The translations under genes were made by a program, and so were the position numbers. Below are positions 46,752 through 54,325 of a stretch of DNA of 64,000 nt, piece after piece. Position 1 is the stretch's first letter. Every line of letters starts with the position of its first letter. Origin of the DNA: CAVYGM01 sp963768025 (GTDB lineage: Bacteria > Bacteroidota > Bacteroidia > Cytophagales > Spirosomataceae). The notes under the pieces are model-generated. The model worked only from the letters and a program-made list of their open reading frames with translations, had not been told where the DNA came from and did not search any database. The stretch spans positions 1 through 64,000 of the forward strand of contig CAVYGM010000009.1 of the NCBI GenBank assembly GCA_963768025.1, in the 5' to 3' direction.

Positions 46752-48188
46752 ATGTCTTCCAAAAAAACTAAAATTGTTGCTACCGTTGGGCCAACATCTG
46801 AAAGTAAAGAACAACTACTGGCCCTGGCGAGAGCAGGAGTAAATGTTTTTCGTCTCAACTTTTCGCACGGTACTCATGCTGATCACCTCGAACGCCTCAA
46901 CCGGATTCGGGAAATAAACGAAGAGTACGACATGACCTTGTGCGTTTTGCAGGATCTTCAGGGCCCCAAAATCCGGATTGGCAACGTGGCCGAAAAGGAC
47001 GGCGTCCTGATCACCGCGGGCAGCCGACTGGTACTGACCAACGTGGAGGTGCTGGGCACGGCCGAAATGGTGAGCACGCCCTACGACGGCATGTACAACG
47101 ATGTGCAGATCGGCGATCGGATTCTGATGGATGATGGAAAACTGGAAGTGAAGGTAACCGGAATAGAACAAAGCAATGTGGTTACGGAAGTAGTGTATGG
47201 GGGCTTTTTGAAATCCAAGAAAGGCGTCAACTTGCCCAATACGAAGGTATCTATGCCCTCGGTAACCGAGAAAGACTACGAAGACCTGGACTTCGGCCTG
47301 GAAAACGACGTGGAGTGGATCGCGCTGTCGTTTGTGCGTCGGGCTTCGGATATTCAGGAAGTAAAGGACTACATCAAGTCCAAAGGAAAAGATACCCGCG
47401 TGGTAGCCAAAATCGAAAAACCCGAGGCGATCGAGAATATAGACTCCATCATTGCCGTTACGGACGGCATCATGGTAGCCCGTGGCGATCTGGGCGTAGA
47501 GCTACCCGCCGAGGAGGTTCCTATGATCCAGAAGATGATCGTGGAGAAGTGTAACAAAGCCGGGAAGCCGGTCATCGTAGCTACTCAAATGCTCGAAAGT
47601 ATGATCGAAAGCCCTCGCCCAACCCGGGCCGAGGTAAATGATGTAGCTAACTCCGTGCTGGATGGTGCAGACGCCGTGATGCTGAGCGCCGAAACCGCCT
47701 CGGGAAGGTACCCCATCCTGGCCGTTGAAAATATGAGCCGGACTATCGAGCAGGTAGAAAAAACCGGAAATATTTACTTCAAGTACCACGCTCACGTAAA
47801 CGAAAACCCCGGAAAAGATAAGCTGAATGATAATGTGGTCATGAGTGCCTGCCGGCTCGCCCGCGATACGCAAGCCAAGGCTATCATCGGGATCACGCGG
47901 TCGGGGTACACGGCTTTTCGTCTTTCCCATCACCGCCCCAAGGCTAATTTGTTGATCTTTTCGTCCAACCGCCGCCTGATGAATACAATGGGGTTGTATT
48001 GGGGAACGAAAGCTTATTTCTACGAAGGCGACGAAATCCCCTCAACCGATGAGTTGATCGAGGATATCAAGGATCTCCTCATAAAGAAAGGAGAGTTGGA
48101 GTCAGGCGATGTGTTTATCAACACCCTCAGTATGCCCATTTCGCGCCACCGTAAAACCAATGCTTTGAAGCTAAGCGTAGTGGAGTAA
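46752..48188 (+). CDS. pyk: Pyruvate kinase
   Basis: 478 residues. Transfers phosphate from phosphoenolpyruvate to ADP, final step of glycolysis. TKIVATVGPTSESKEQL and VNVFRLNFSHGTHADH at the N-terminus; active-site region VVAKIEKPEAIENID, GIMVARGDLGVELPAEEVP, ATQMLESMIESPRPTRAEVNDVANSVLDGADAVMLSAETA. The C-terminal domain is complete. A strong terminator follows. Confidence 0.97.
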   Translation: MSSKKTKIVATVGPTSESKEQLLALARAGVNVFRLNFSHGTHADHLERLNRIREINEEYDMTLCVLQDLQGPKIRIGNVAEKDGVLITAGSRLVLTNVEVLGTAEMVSTPYDGMYNDVQIGDRILMDDGKLEVKVTGIEQSNVVTEVVYGGFLKSKKGVNLPNTKVSMPSVTEKDYEDLDFGLENDVEWIALSFVRRASDIQEVKDYIKSKGKDTRVVAKIEKPEAIENIDSIIAVTDGIMVARGDLGVELPAEEVPMIQKMIVEKCNKAGKPVIVATQMLESMIESPRPTRAEVNDVANSVLDGADAVMLSAETASGRYPILAVENMSRTIEQVEKTGNIYFKYHAHVNENPGKDKLNDNVVMSACRLARDTQAKAIIGITRSGYTAFRLSHHRPKANLLIFSSNRRLMNTMGLYWGTKAYFYEGDEIPSTDELIEDIKDLLIKKGELESGDVFINTLSMPISRHRKTNALKLSVVE

Positions 48189-48239
48189 GGTGTGGTACGG
48201 GCGGCTCGCCCGTCTAAGGCTATACTTTCCAAAATTGAT

Positions 48240-48286
48240 AAATGAGAAAAGCCGCCCTGCCTCGCGCAAGGCGGCTTTTCTCATTT
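48240..48286. terminator. Rho-independent terminator after pyk
   Basis: 17-bp perfect stem: AAATGAGAAAAGCCGCC (48240-48256) with its complement at 48270-48286. Near-symmetric, it could stop transcription from both sides. Confidence 0.9.
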
Positions 48287-48318
48287 GTGCCAAAAAAAAT
48301 ATCCATAAAACTAATTAC

Positions 48319-48353
48319 TTAGTTTTGAAACTAATGAAATAGTCTTAACTTTG
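48319..48353 (+). promoter_or_regulatory. Candidate blaI promoter with overlapping operator
   Basis: The 16-bp palindrome TTAGTTTTGAAACTAA at 48319-48334 contains a TTTG (48324-48327) that may be the -33 box. TAACTTTG at 48346-48353 fits the -7 consensus TAnnTTTG, 18 bp away. The gene starts 29 bp further. BlaI family repressors usually bind palindromes of this sort over their own promoter. Confidence 0.5.
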
Positions 48354-48381
48354 TTTCTATACAATCAAATGATCTAGTACA

Positions 48382-48753
48382 ATGGAAATTCGTTCCCTGA
48401 CCCGCGCCGAGGAAGAGATCATGCTTATCCTATGGCAGAAGGGCAAAGGCTTTGTCAAAGATGTACTGGCCGAAATGCCGGAACCCAAGCCCGCCTACAA
48501 CACGGTGTCCACCATCATCCGCATATTGGAAAAGAAAGGCTTTGTGGGCTACACCGCCTACGGCAAGACCCACGAGTACTACCCGCTCATTAGCCGGGCC
48601 GACTACAAGCGCTACGAAATGAAGCAGCTCATGGAAAACTATTTCGACAATTCGCTGCCGCAGCTGGTGTCTTTTTTTGTAAAAGATCAGAAGCTCGACG
48701 CCAAAGAACTGGACGAGATCATGAAAATCATGAATAAGCAAAAACCCGAGTAG
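48382..48753 (+). CDS. BlaI/MecI/CopY-type transcriptional repressor
   Basis: 123 residues, winged helix: LTRAEEEIMLILWQKGKGFVKDVLAEM, AYNTVSTIIRILEKKGFV, GKTHEYYPLISRADYK. It is removed by proteolysis when the M56 sensor is triggered in the known bla/mec systems. The sensor gene begins 42 bp downstream. No beta-lactamase is nearby, so the signal is unlikely to be only beta-lactam. Confidence 0.92.
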   Translation: MEIRSLTRAEEEIMLILWQKGKGFVKDVLAEMPEPKPAYNTVSTIIRILEKKGFVGYTAYGKTHEYYPLISRADYKRYEMKQLMENYFDNSLPQLVSFFVKDQKLDAKELDEIMKIMNKQKPE

Positions 48754-48795
48754 CTACGAACTGTATCTCCCCAAAACACCTAAACCTATACCCGT

Positions 48796-50358
48796 ATGGA
48801 ATTTTTCATCTATCTCGCCAAAGTGAGCGCGTTTTGGGTAGCCCTGTACGGCTGCTACTGGCTGTTGCTGCGGCAGCACACCTTCTTTCGATGGAACCGC
48901 TTCTTTCTCGTAGCCTCGCTGCTGCTTTCGTTTGCGCTGCCCCTGGTTACCTACCCCGAGGCAGCGCCCGAACTGCCCGTCTACCAGGTAACGGCGATGT
49001 CATACGTGGTGGTGGCCGCCAAGGCCCAAGCCCCCACGCTGCTTACCTGGGCTAACCTGCTGTGGGCGGCGTATGCGGCCGGAGTACTCTTCATGAGCGT
49101 CCGCTTGTTTCGGCACTTTCAAAATCTGCGTAGCTTCATCAAGAAAGGCGAGCGCATCGAGCTGGATGAGTGTACGCTGATCCTGATGGACGACGACTCG
49201 GTTGGCTCCTTTTCCTTTCTGAACTGGGTGGTTATCAGTCGCACTGACTATGAGCAACATTTTGACACCATCCTGACCCACGAGCAGGTACACGTGCAGC
49301 AACGGCATAGCTGGGATATCCTGCTGGTGGAGATACTGCACGTGCTGTTCTGGTTCAACCCGATCCTTATTTATTATAAGCAGTCTTTGCAGCAGGTACA
49401 CGAATATCTGGCTGACCGGCAGGCGGCGCTGGAAGGCCTGACACCCAACCGCGACACCTACGCCGAATTTCTGGTAGCCTACGCCCTGGGCGCGCCGGTA
49501 GCAGTCCTTACCAACCATTTTTTCAATACTTCACTCCTAAAATCCCGAATCACCATGCTGTACAAAAATAAAAATTCCAACTGGTCGCTGGGCAAGTATG
49601 CCGCCGTGGCCCTGCTCATTGGCTTTGTGTCATTAGTCGTAGCCTCCTGCGAGCGGGAGGTGGTACCTACCTCCATGAAGGATGGCGCCGATAAGAATGT
49701 AAGCGGAAAAATAAACGTAGAAGGTGTTGTGAAGGGGCCGGACGGTAAGCCGTTGCCGGGGGCCTCCATTACCAACAGTACCCAGGAACTCGGCACTACC
49801 ACCGACGCCGAAGGGAAATTTAAAATAAAAGTACCCGCTGGTACCGATCTGAAATTGTCCTATCCGGGTGTTGGGGAAATAGATTTAATGGTCAGTCCCA
49901 GATTTAAAACGTCGACCTACGACATCACGATGGTACCGGGTGGTAAGGCATCGGGTAAAGTAGCGGTCTCTTCGGTTCCTTCGAAGGATGGCGAAGCAGT
50001 GAAAGTAACGATGCAATCACCCACGATCGATGGAGAAACGATATATACGGTAGTGGAGCAGCAGCCTGAGTTTCCGGGTGGAATTAAAGCTATGTACGAA
50101 TTCCTGGGCGCGAACATCAAGTACCCTGAAGCCGCCGCCAAAGCAAATGTGCAGGGTAAAGTATTCTTGAATTTTACCATTACGAAGGAGGGTGAAATCC
50201 GGGATATTCAAATCCTCAAAGGGCTCGGCTTCGGGGCAGATCAGGAATCCATCCGGGTAATGTCTGCTATGCCCCGCTGGAAGCCCGGCATGCAGGATGG
50301 TAAGCCCGTGAATGTCAAGTATAATTTGCCGATTGCTTTTCAGATAGATGGTGAGTAA
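48796..50358 (+). CDS. M56 (BlaR1-like) membrane metallopeptidase fused to carboxypeptidase-D-like and TonB C-terminal domains
   Basis: 520 residues. Membrane segments at about 5-25, 35-55 and 85-105; zinc site HEQVH at 162-166 with the HSWDILLVEILHVLFWFNP helix and ADRQAALEG. A fourth hydrophobic segment (about 275-290, ALLIGFVSLVVASC) leads into a periplasmic part. That part holds a carboxypeptidase regulatory-like beta-sandwich (GVVKGPDGKPLPGASITNSTQELGTTTDAEG, about 315-385) and a TonB-C domain (about 430-520, YPEAAAKANVQGKVFLNFTIT, MPRWKPGMQDGKPVNVKY). The known role of the peptidase part is to sense a signal and cleave BlaI. The TonB-like end suggests contact with outer-membrane receptors. 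Confidence 0.9.
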   Translation: MEFFIYLAKVSAFWVALYGCYWLLLRQHTFFRWNRFFLVASLLLSFALPLVTYPEAAPELPVYQVTAMSYVVVAAKAQAPTLLTWANLLWAAYAAGVLFMSVRLFRHFQNLRSFIKKGERIELDECTLILMDDDSVGSFSFLNWVVISRTDYEQHFDTILTHEQVHVQQRHSWDILLVEILHVLFWFNPILIYYKQSLQQVHEYLADRQAALEGLTPNRDTYAEFLVAYALGAPVAVLTNHFFNTSLLKSRITMLYKNKNSNWSLGKYAAVALLIGFVSLVVASCEREVVPTSMKDGADKNVSGKINVEGVVKGPDGKPLPGASITNSTQELGTTTDAEGKFKIKVPAGTDLKLSYPGVGEIDLMVSPRFKTSTYDITMVPGGKASGKVAVSSVPSKDGEAVKVTMQSPTIDGETIYTVVEQQPEFPGGIKAMYEFLGANIKYPEAAAKANVQGKVFLNFTITKEGEIRDIQILKGLGFGADQESIRVMSAMPRWKPGMQDGKPVNVKYNLPIAFQIDGE

Positions 50359-50430
50359 GGCAGAAATAGAAGGGACAGTAAATAATACCGGACTCACGTA
50401 TCTAAGAGACTTGATGCCATTGGGGAAGCC

Positions 50431-50622
50431 ATGTCGATGACTTTCAGATGCCGAAGCTGCGAAGAAAATGAGCTTTCACGGCTTAGGGAATCTCATTGTC
50501 ACAATGGCGTAGTTCAGAACATACGATATCAGAAGATCTTTGAATTTCAACGTCGAAGTGTCACATTACTGAAAGGTAAGGAAGCTACCGATAAATACGG
50601 CGAAAAAGGCACAACGGAGTAA
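50431..50622 (+). pseudogene. Possible relic of an M56-TonB or plug-type C-terminus
   Basis: A 63-codon frame whose end reads SVTLLKGKEATDKYGEKGTTE. Bacteroidota M56 and SusC plug proteins often carry LKG-x-x-A-T-x-x-Y-G-x-x-G-x-x-G-V. The first 35 codons show no recognisable protein pattern. Located between the sensor and the first lipoprotein gene, it may be decayed remains of another member of this cluster. The rest of 50359-50640 holds nothing else visible. Confidence 0.4.
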
Positions 50623-50656
50623 TAGAGATTACTACCAAAAAGTAAGGCAGTGAACG

Positions 50657-50688
50657 ACCCGTGGCACGGTTCGAACCGTGCCACGGGT
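50657..50688. repeat. REP palindrome (REPIN) distant from the RAYT
   Basis: Perfect 32-bp palindrome with arms ACCCGTGGCACGGTTC (50657-50672) and complement. Contains the 11-bp core CCGTGGCACGG, the complement of the core near the RAYT gene 41 kb away. Ends 31 bp before a TonB-C lipoprotein gene. Confidence 0.85.
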
Positions 50689-50719
50689 ACCAATCAACCA
50701 TCTCAAAACAATATACCCT

Positions 50720-51190
50720 ATGAAAAAGATCCTGGCAGCTTTTGCCCTGGCGACCTTACTGATCACAAGCGCCTGCACCAACGAATCCGAAAAAGCTGAG
50801 ACCGTCGAGCAAGAGGCCACCAAATCACCGGGTTCTTTTGAGAGTTCAGACGGTGAGCAGATCTATACCGTAGTAGAGAACCAACCCGAATACGACGGTG
50901 GGCTACCAGCCATGTACACCTTCCTCAGCGACAACATCAGGTACCCCCAAGCCGCCGCCAAAGCCAACATACAGGGAAAAGTTACCGTGGCCTTTGTGGT
51001 AGGCGCCGATGGTGCGGTGCGCAACGTCAAGGTCATGGATGGCTTGGGCTATGGCACCGACGAAGAAGCCGTGCGGGTCGTAAAAGCCATGCCCAACTGG
51101 CAGCCCGGTAGCCAGGATGGCAAGAACGTAGCGGTGAAGTATTTTCTGCCGATCAGCTTTCAGCTAAGAGAAAAGAAGGCTCAGGATTGA
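50720..51190 (+). CDS. Lipoprotein with TonB C-terminal domain
   Basis: 156 residues from ATG 50720 (MKKILAAFALATLLITSAC, lipobox Cys-19). A short linker rich in Glu, then TonB-C (VENQPEYDGGLPAMYTFLSDNIRYPQAAAKANIQGKVTVAF to MPNWQPGSQDGKNVAVKY). It aligns with the end of the M56 protein at 48796. With a lipid anchor instead of a membrane helix it cannot contact ExbB/ExbD like a real TonB. It may be a periplasmic adapter or decoy. Confidence 0.85.
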   Translation: MKKILAAFALATLLITSACTNESEKAETVEQEATKSPGSFESSDGEQIYTVVENQPEYDGGLPAMYTFLSDNIRYPQAAAKANIQGKVTVAFVVGADGAVRNVKVMDGLGYGTDEEAVRVVKAMPNWQPGSQDGKNVAVKYFLPISFQLREKKAQD

Positions 51191-51209
51191 ACCGAATGAA
51201 GTATAACAA

Positions 51210-51364
51210 ATCCGTGGCACGGTTCATAGAGTAGTTATTGGTAGATTAGTAGATTGGTAAACTAGTATACAGGTTATATCACTGATTATTAATAAATTAG
51301 CTACTAATAACCAATTCCCCAATTTACTAATCCACTAATTTCCCTACAAACCGGGCCACGGATA
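51210..51364. repeat. Split REP element enclosing a long imperfect hairpin
   Basis: One REP half (ATCCGTGGCACGGTTC at 51210-51225) and an inverted, one-mismatch partner half (AACCGGGCCACGGAT, about 51349-51363) are separated by about 125 bp. The insert itself is an imperfect inverted repeat of ATTAGTAGATTGGTA-like units (about 51232-51275 against 51300-51340). It looks like a REPIN opened by, or built around, another repeat type. Confidence 0.6.
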
Positions 51365-51380
51365 TCAATCCACTATACTC

Positions 51381-51812
51381 ATGGGAGCGTTTTTGAGTAG
51401 CAAAAAGATGATGTTGTCAGGGTTGGCAGTAATCCTGCTTCTCACTTCCTGCGATCGAAAGGTAGTACCCGCGCTGCAATCAACGGCATACGAAGGAATG
51501 ATTTGCCTTGACGTGGTAGAGCCGATATTTCCCGGCGGAAGCAAGGCATTGACTACCTACCTCACTGACCACATTCGCTACCCGGAGGAAGCCCAAAAAG
51601 CCAGGGTAGAGGGTAAGGTATTCGTTACGTTTGTAATAAATAGGCAAGGAGCCATCAAGGACATAAAGGTATTAAAAGGTCTAGGATATGGTACCGATGC
51701 GGAGGCGATACGATTAGTAGCCAACATGCCCCGCTGGGAGCCCGGCAAGCACAGTGGTAAGGCCGTTGATACCAAATTCAATCTTCCCATTTTATTTAAG
51801 CTTCCTGAGTAG
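51381..51812 (+). CDS. Second lipoprotein with TonB C-terminal domain
   Basis: 143 residues. MGAFLSSKKMMLSGLAVILLLTSC (lipobox LLTSC) followed by DRKVVPAL. That matches the junction ASCEREVVPTS at the fourth membrane helix of the M56 protein at 48796, so this gene looks like the detached C-terminal half of such a protein. TonB-C domain from about 50 to the end (FPGGSKALTTYLTDHIRYPEEAQKARVEGKVFVTF; MPRWEPGKHSGKAVDTKF). Confidence 0.85.
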   Translation: MGAFLSSKKMMLSGLAVILLLTSCDRKVVPALQSTAYEGMICLDVVEPIFPGGSKALTTYLTDHIRYPEEAQKARVEGKVFVTFVINRQGAIKDIKVLKGLGYGTDAEAIRLVANMPRWEPGKHSGKAVDTKFNLPILFKLPE

Positions 51813-51842
51813 CTACTTCATTTACTTCTAAACCGTTGCCCT

Positions 51843-53723
51843 ATGGACTTCCTCCCCTACCTCGCCCAGGTCAGCCTGTATTGGCTCTTGCTGTACGCCT
51901 GCTACTGGCTGCTGCTACGCCGGCATACCTTCTTTGCCTGGAATCGCGCCTACCTGCTGGCTTCGCTGCTGGGGGCCTTTGCGCTGCCGCTGGTGGAGTA
52001 CCCCGAGGCCGCTCCGGTGGTGCCCGCCTTTACCTACGCGGTAGCTAGCCTGCCCCCGACGGTAATCACGGCGCAGTCCGCTGCCCAACCGGTGGAAGCC
52101 TTCCCGAGCTGGCTGGTGCTGGTGGGTATGGTGTACGTACTTGGCGTGCTTTTTATGGGTATTCGCCTGGGGAAGTACCTGCGAAAGCTGTACGCATTTT
52201 TCCGGCGGGGCGAGGAGATTGAGATGGACGGCTACACGCTGATTCTTTTGGATGATAACCGGGTAGGCTCTTTCTCCTTCCTCAATCGGATCGTCATTAC
52301 CCGCGCCGACTACGAGCACCATCTTGGTACAATCCTGAACCACGAGCTGATCCACGTGCAGCAGCGGCACAGCTGGGATATTTTGCTGGTGGAGGTACTT
52401 CGGGTGCTTTTCTGGTTCAATCCGGTGCTGATCCTTTACAAAAGATCCCTGCAGCAGGTACATGAGTACCTGGCTGACGGTCAGGCGATCCTGGAATCGG
52501 CCGTAAGGCGCGATCAGTACGCCGAATTCCTGGTAGCCTACGCCCTGCATGCGCCCGTCGCTTCGCTGACCAACCATTTTTTCAAAACTTCACTCCTAAA
52601 ATCCCGCATAACCATGCTGTACAAAAATAGAAACTCAAAATGGGCATTGAGCCGCTACGCCGTGGCGTTACCCCTAGTCGGCTTGGTGTTGATGCTCACT
52701 GCCGCCCGCGAGCGTGTCGCGGGTGCGCTGGAAACCTCATTGGCTACTGAGACCGAAACTCTCTTTTCTTTGCCCGAAATCCCTCTTGCGCAAAGAGCAG
52801 AACCTACCTCCACCCTGGTCGAAACCACATCTGTAAGGGGCACAGTACGGAGCTCCAAAACCAAAGAACTGCTGCCCCTTGCCAATGTCATACTGGCCGG
52901 CACCAACAGGGGTACCACCACCGATGCGAATGGTTTCTTCGAGCTGAAAGAGGTACCTCTCAGCAGCCAGCTCGCCATCAGCTACGTTGGGTACAAGGCT
53001 CGCATGGTGGAGATCACGAAGCCCGATCAGGAGGTGAATGTGGTATTGGAATGGCAACAGTCTTCCCTGGGAAAAACGGTAGTCGTGACGTACGGTACCC
53101 CGGCAAGTGCTGCCCCCGATACCAGCCCAAAGGCTGGCAAGCCCGATGGAAAAGGGTTTGTCGTGGTGGAGCAACAGCCGGAGTTTCCGGGGGGTATGGA
53201 GGAAATGCACAGGTACCTGGGCCGGAATATCCGCTACCCGACTGACGCTAGTCGTTCTGGTGTAGAGGGGGAGGTATTGATTCGGATTGTGATCAATGAT
53301 CAAGGGAGAGTCCGCGATCCACAGGTGATCAAGAGCCTGGGCGCAGGAACCGACGAGGAAGCGCTGCGTGTGGTACTGAACATGCCCACCTGGAAGCCCG
53401 CCATGCAGAATGGCCGCGCTGTACCGACGGAGTTTGTACTGCCCATAGAGTTTAAGATTGAAAAACCAGAGCCGAAAGAAGACAAGGAAAAGCGGCAGGG
53501 CAGTAATTTTATGAATTACAATGGAGGGAAGCCTATCTATACATTTGATACGTCATTTGATGTGGGTACCCCCAAAAGCTTCCGAAATTTTGGTGCCCCT
53601 GCGGTAACTACGCCGGCTACCAATGATAGTAAAGTTCGGTCTATGAATTTTTATTCAAAAGAGAAATTCTTGGACATGTTGTCGCCAAAGGAATCGGTCA
53701 TTCTGAAAGATACCATCAAGTAG
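51843..53723 (+). CDS. Second M56 metallopeptidase-TonB fusion protein
   Basis: 626 residues. Same plan as 48796: three N-terminal membrane segments, zinc motif HELIH at 167-171 with HSWDILLVEVLRVLFWFNP, fourth segment about 280-298 (YAVALPLVGLVLMLTAA), carboxypeptidase-like beta-sandwich (VRGTVRSSKTKELLPLANVILAGTNRGTTTDANGFFEL, about 330-400), and TonB-C (about 440-545). An extra tail of about 80 residues (NFMNYNGGKPIYTFDTSF to LKDTIK) has no recognised domain. The two M56 proteins share long identical patches around the peptidase site. Confidence 0.9.
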   Translation: MDFLPYLAQVSLYWLLLYACYWLLLRRHTFFAWNRAYLLASLLGAFALPLVEYPEAAPVVPAFTYAVASLPPTVITAQSAAQPVEAFPSWLVLVGMVYVLGVLFMGIRLGKYLRKLYAFFRRGEEIEMDGYTLILLDDNRVGSFSFLNRIVITRADYEHHLGTILNHELIHVQQRHSWDILLVEVLRVLFWFNPVLILYKRSLQQVHEYLADGQAILESAVRRDQYAEFLVAYALHAPVASLTNHFFKTSLLKSRITMLYKNRNSKWALSRYAVALPLVGLVLMLTAARERVAGALETSLATETETLFSLPEIPLAQRAEPTSTLVETTSVRGTVRSSKTKELLPLANVILAGTNRGTTTDANGFFELKEVPLSSQLAISYVGYKARMVEITKPDQEVNVVLEWQQSSLGKTVVVTYGTPASAAPDTSPKAGKPDGKGFVVVEQQPEFPGGMEEMHRYLGRNIRYPTDASRSGVEGEVLIRIVINDQGRVRDPQVIKSLGAGTDEEALRVVLNMPTWKPAMQNGRAVPTEFVLPIEFKIEKPEPKEDKEKRQGSNFMNYNGGKPIYTFDTSFDVGTPKSFRNFGAPAVTTPATNDSKVRSMNFYSKEKFLDMLSPKESVILKDTIK

Positions 53724-53733
53724 GGGGTAAAAA

Positions 53734-53777
53734 AACCACGAATTCGCAAGGAGAGGACTCCTAGTGAATTCGTGGTT
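53734..53777. terminator. Bidirectional terminator between M56-TonB and exbD
   Basis: AACCACGAATTC (53734-53745) pairs with its complement at 53766-53777; an inner AGGAG/CTCCT hairpin extends the stem. Lies between convergent genes. Confidence 0.8.
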
Positions 53778-53797
53778 AGAAAATTCAAAAGACAAGG

Positions 53798-54190
53798 CTA
53801 CCGCGCCGTGGCCATCACCATCTTGATATCCAGCTTGGCGCCGATTTCGAGCACATCCACCAGGTCTTGCACAGCCAGGTTTTTATCCACCCGCAGCACC
53901 ACGGTGCGTTCCTCCACATTGGCAAAAATAGATGCCAGCTGGGATTCCAGCTGATCTACCGCAATTTGATCCTTATCTATATAGTAATTTTTTTGCTCGT
54001 CTACCGAGAGCGTGATTTGCTTTTTATACACCTGCTGCGAGGAAGAAGCCTTGGGCAGCATCAGCTTGATGACGTTCGGATTGGCCATTGTGGAAATGAT
54101 CAAAAAGAACAGCAGCAGGAAAAACATGATGTCGTTCAGCGAGTGCGTAAATACTTCCGGCACAAACCTGGCTTTTCTGCGAATTTTCAT
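53798..54190 (-). CDS. exbD: ExbD/TolR-family biopolymer transport protein
   Basis: 130 residues. One N-terminal membrane helix (IMFFLLLFFLIISTMANPNVIKLMLP), short cytoplasmic N-terminus with an Asp (NDIMFF) expected to carry protons. The periplasmic beta-alpha domain holds SVDEQKNYYIDKDQI and TVVLRVDKNLAVQDLVDVLEIGAKLDIKMVMATA. Works with ExbB as proton motor for TonB. The end is convergent to the M56-TonB genes. Confidence 0.9.
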   Translation of the reverse strand: MKIRRKARFVPEVFTHSLNDIMFFLLLFFLIISTMANPNVIKLMLPKASSSQQVYKKQITLSVDEQKNYYIDKDQIAVDQLESQLASIFANVEERTVVLRVDKNLAVQDLVDVLEIGAKLDIKMVMATAR

Positions 54191-54325
54191 TAGTAGGTAA
54201 TTAGCTGTTAGGTTGTTAGCTGTTAGGTTGCAGGAATTAGGTGGTTAGCTGGTACGGTTGCTAGCTATTGGTCAGGAACGCAGGTTAGGGAAATCTCTCC
54301 AACCTATTCAAGCACAAGACACAAA
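54191..54325. repeat. Intergenic imperfect inverted repeat of TTAGCTG-type units
   Basis: Between exbB and exbD. The left arm (about 54194-54226) repeats TTAGCTGTTAGGTTG. The right arm (about 54324-54360, reaching into the end of exbB) is an imperfect reverse complement (TTAACTAATAACCGGTAACC). Similar in plan to 7615. Confidence 0.45.

Noticed and set aside
48382..50358. Beta-lactam resistance regulon
   Set aside because: BlaI/BlaR1-like genes are present but no beta-lactamase or penicillin-binding protein is near, and the sensor domain is replaced by TonB-type domains.
50657..50688. tRNA T-arm or rho-independent terminator
   Set aside because: GGTTCGAACC resembles a T-loop, but no acceptor or anticodon arm surrounds it and no T run follows. 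It matches the REP family instead.
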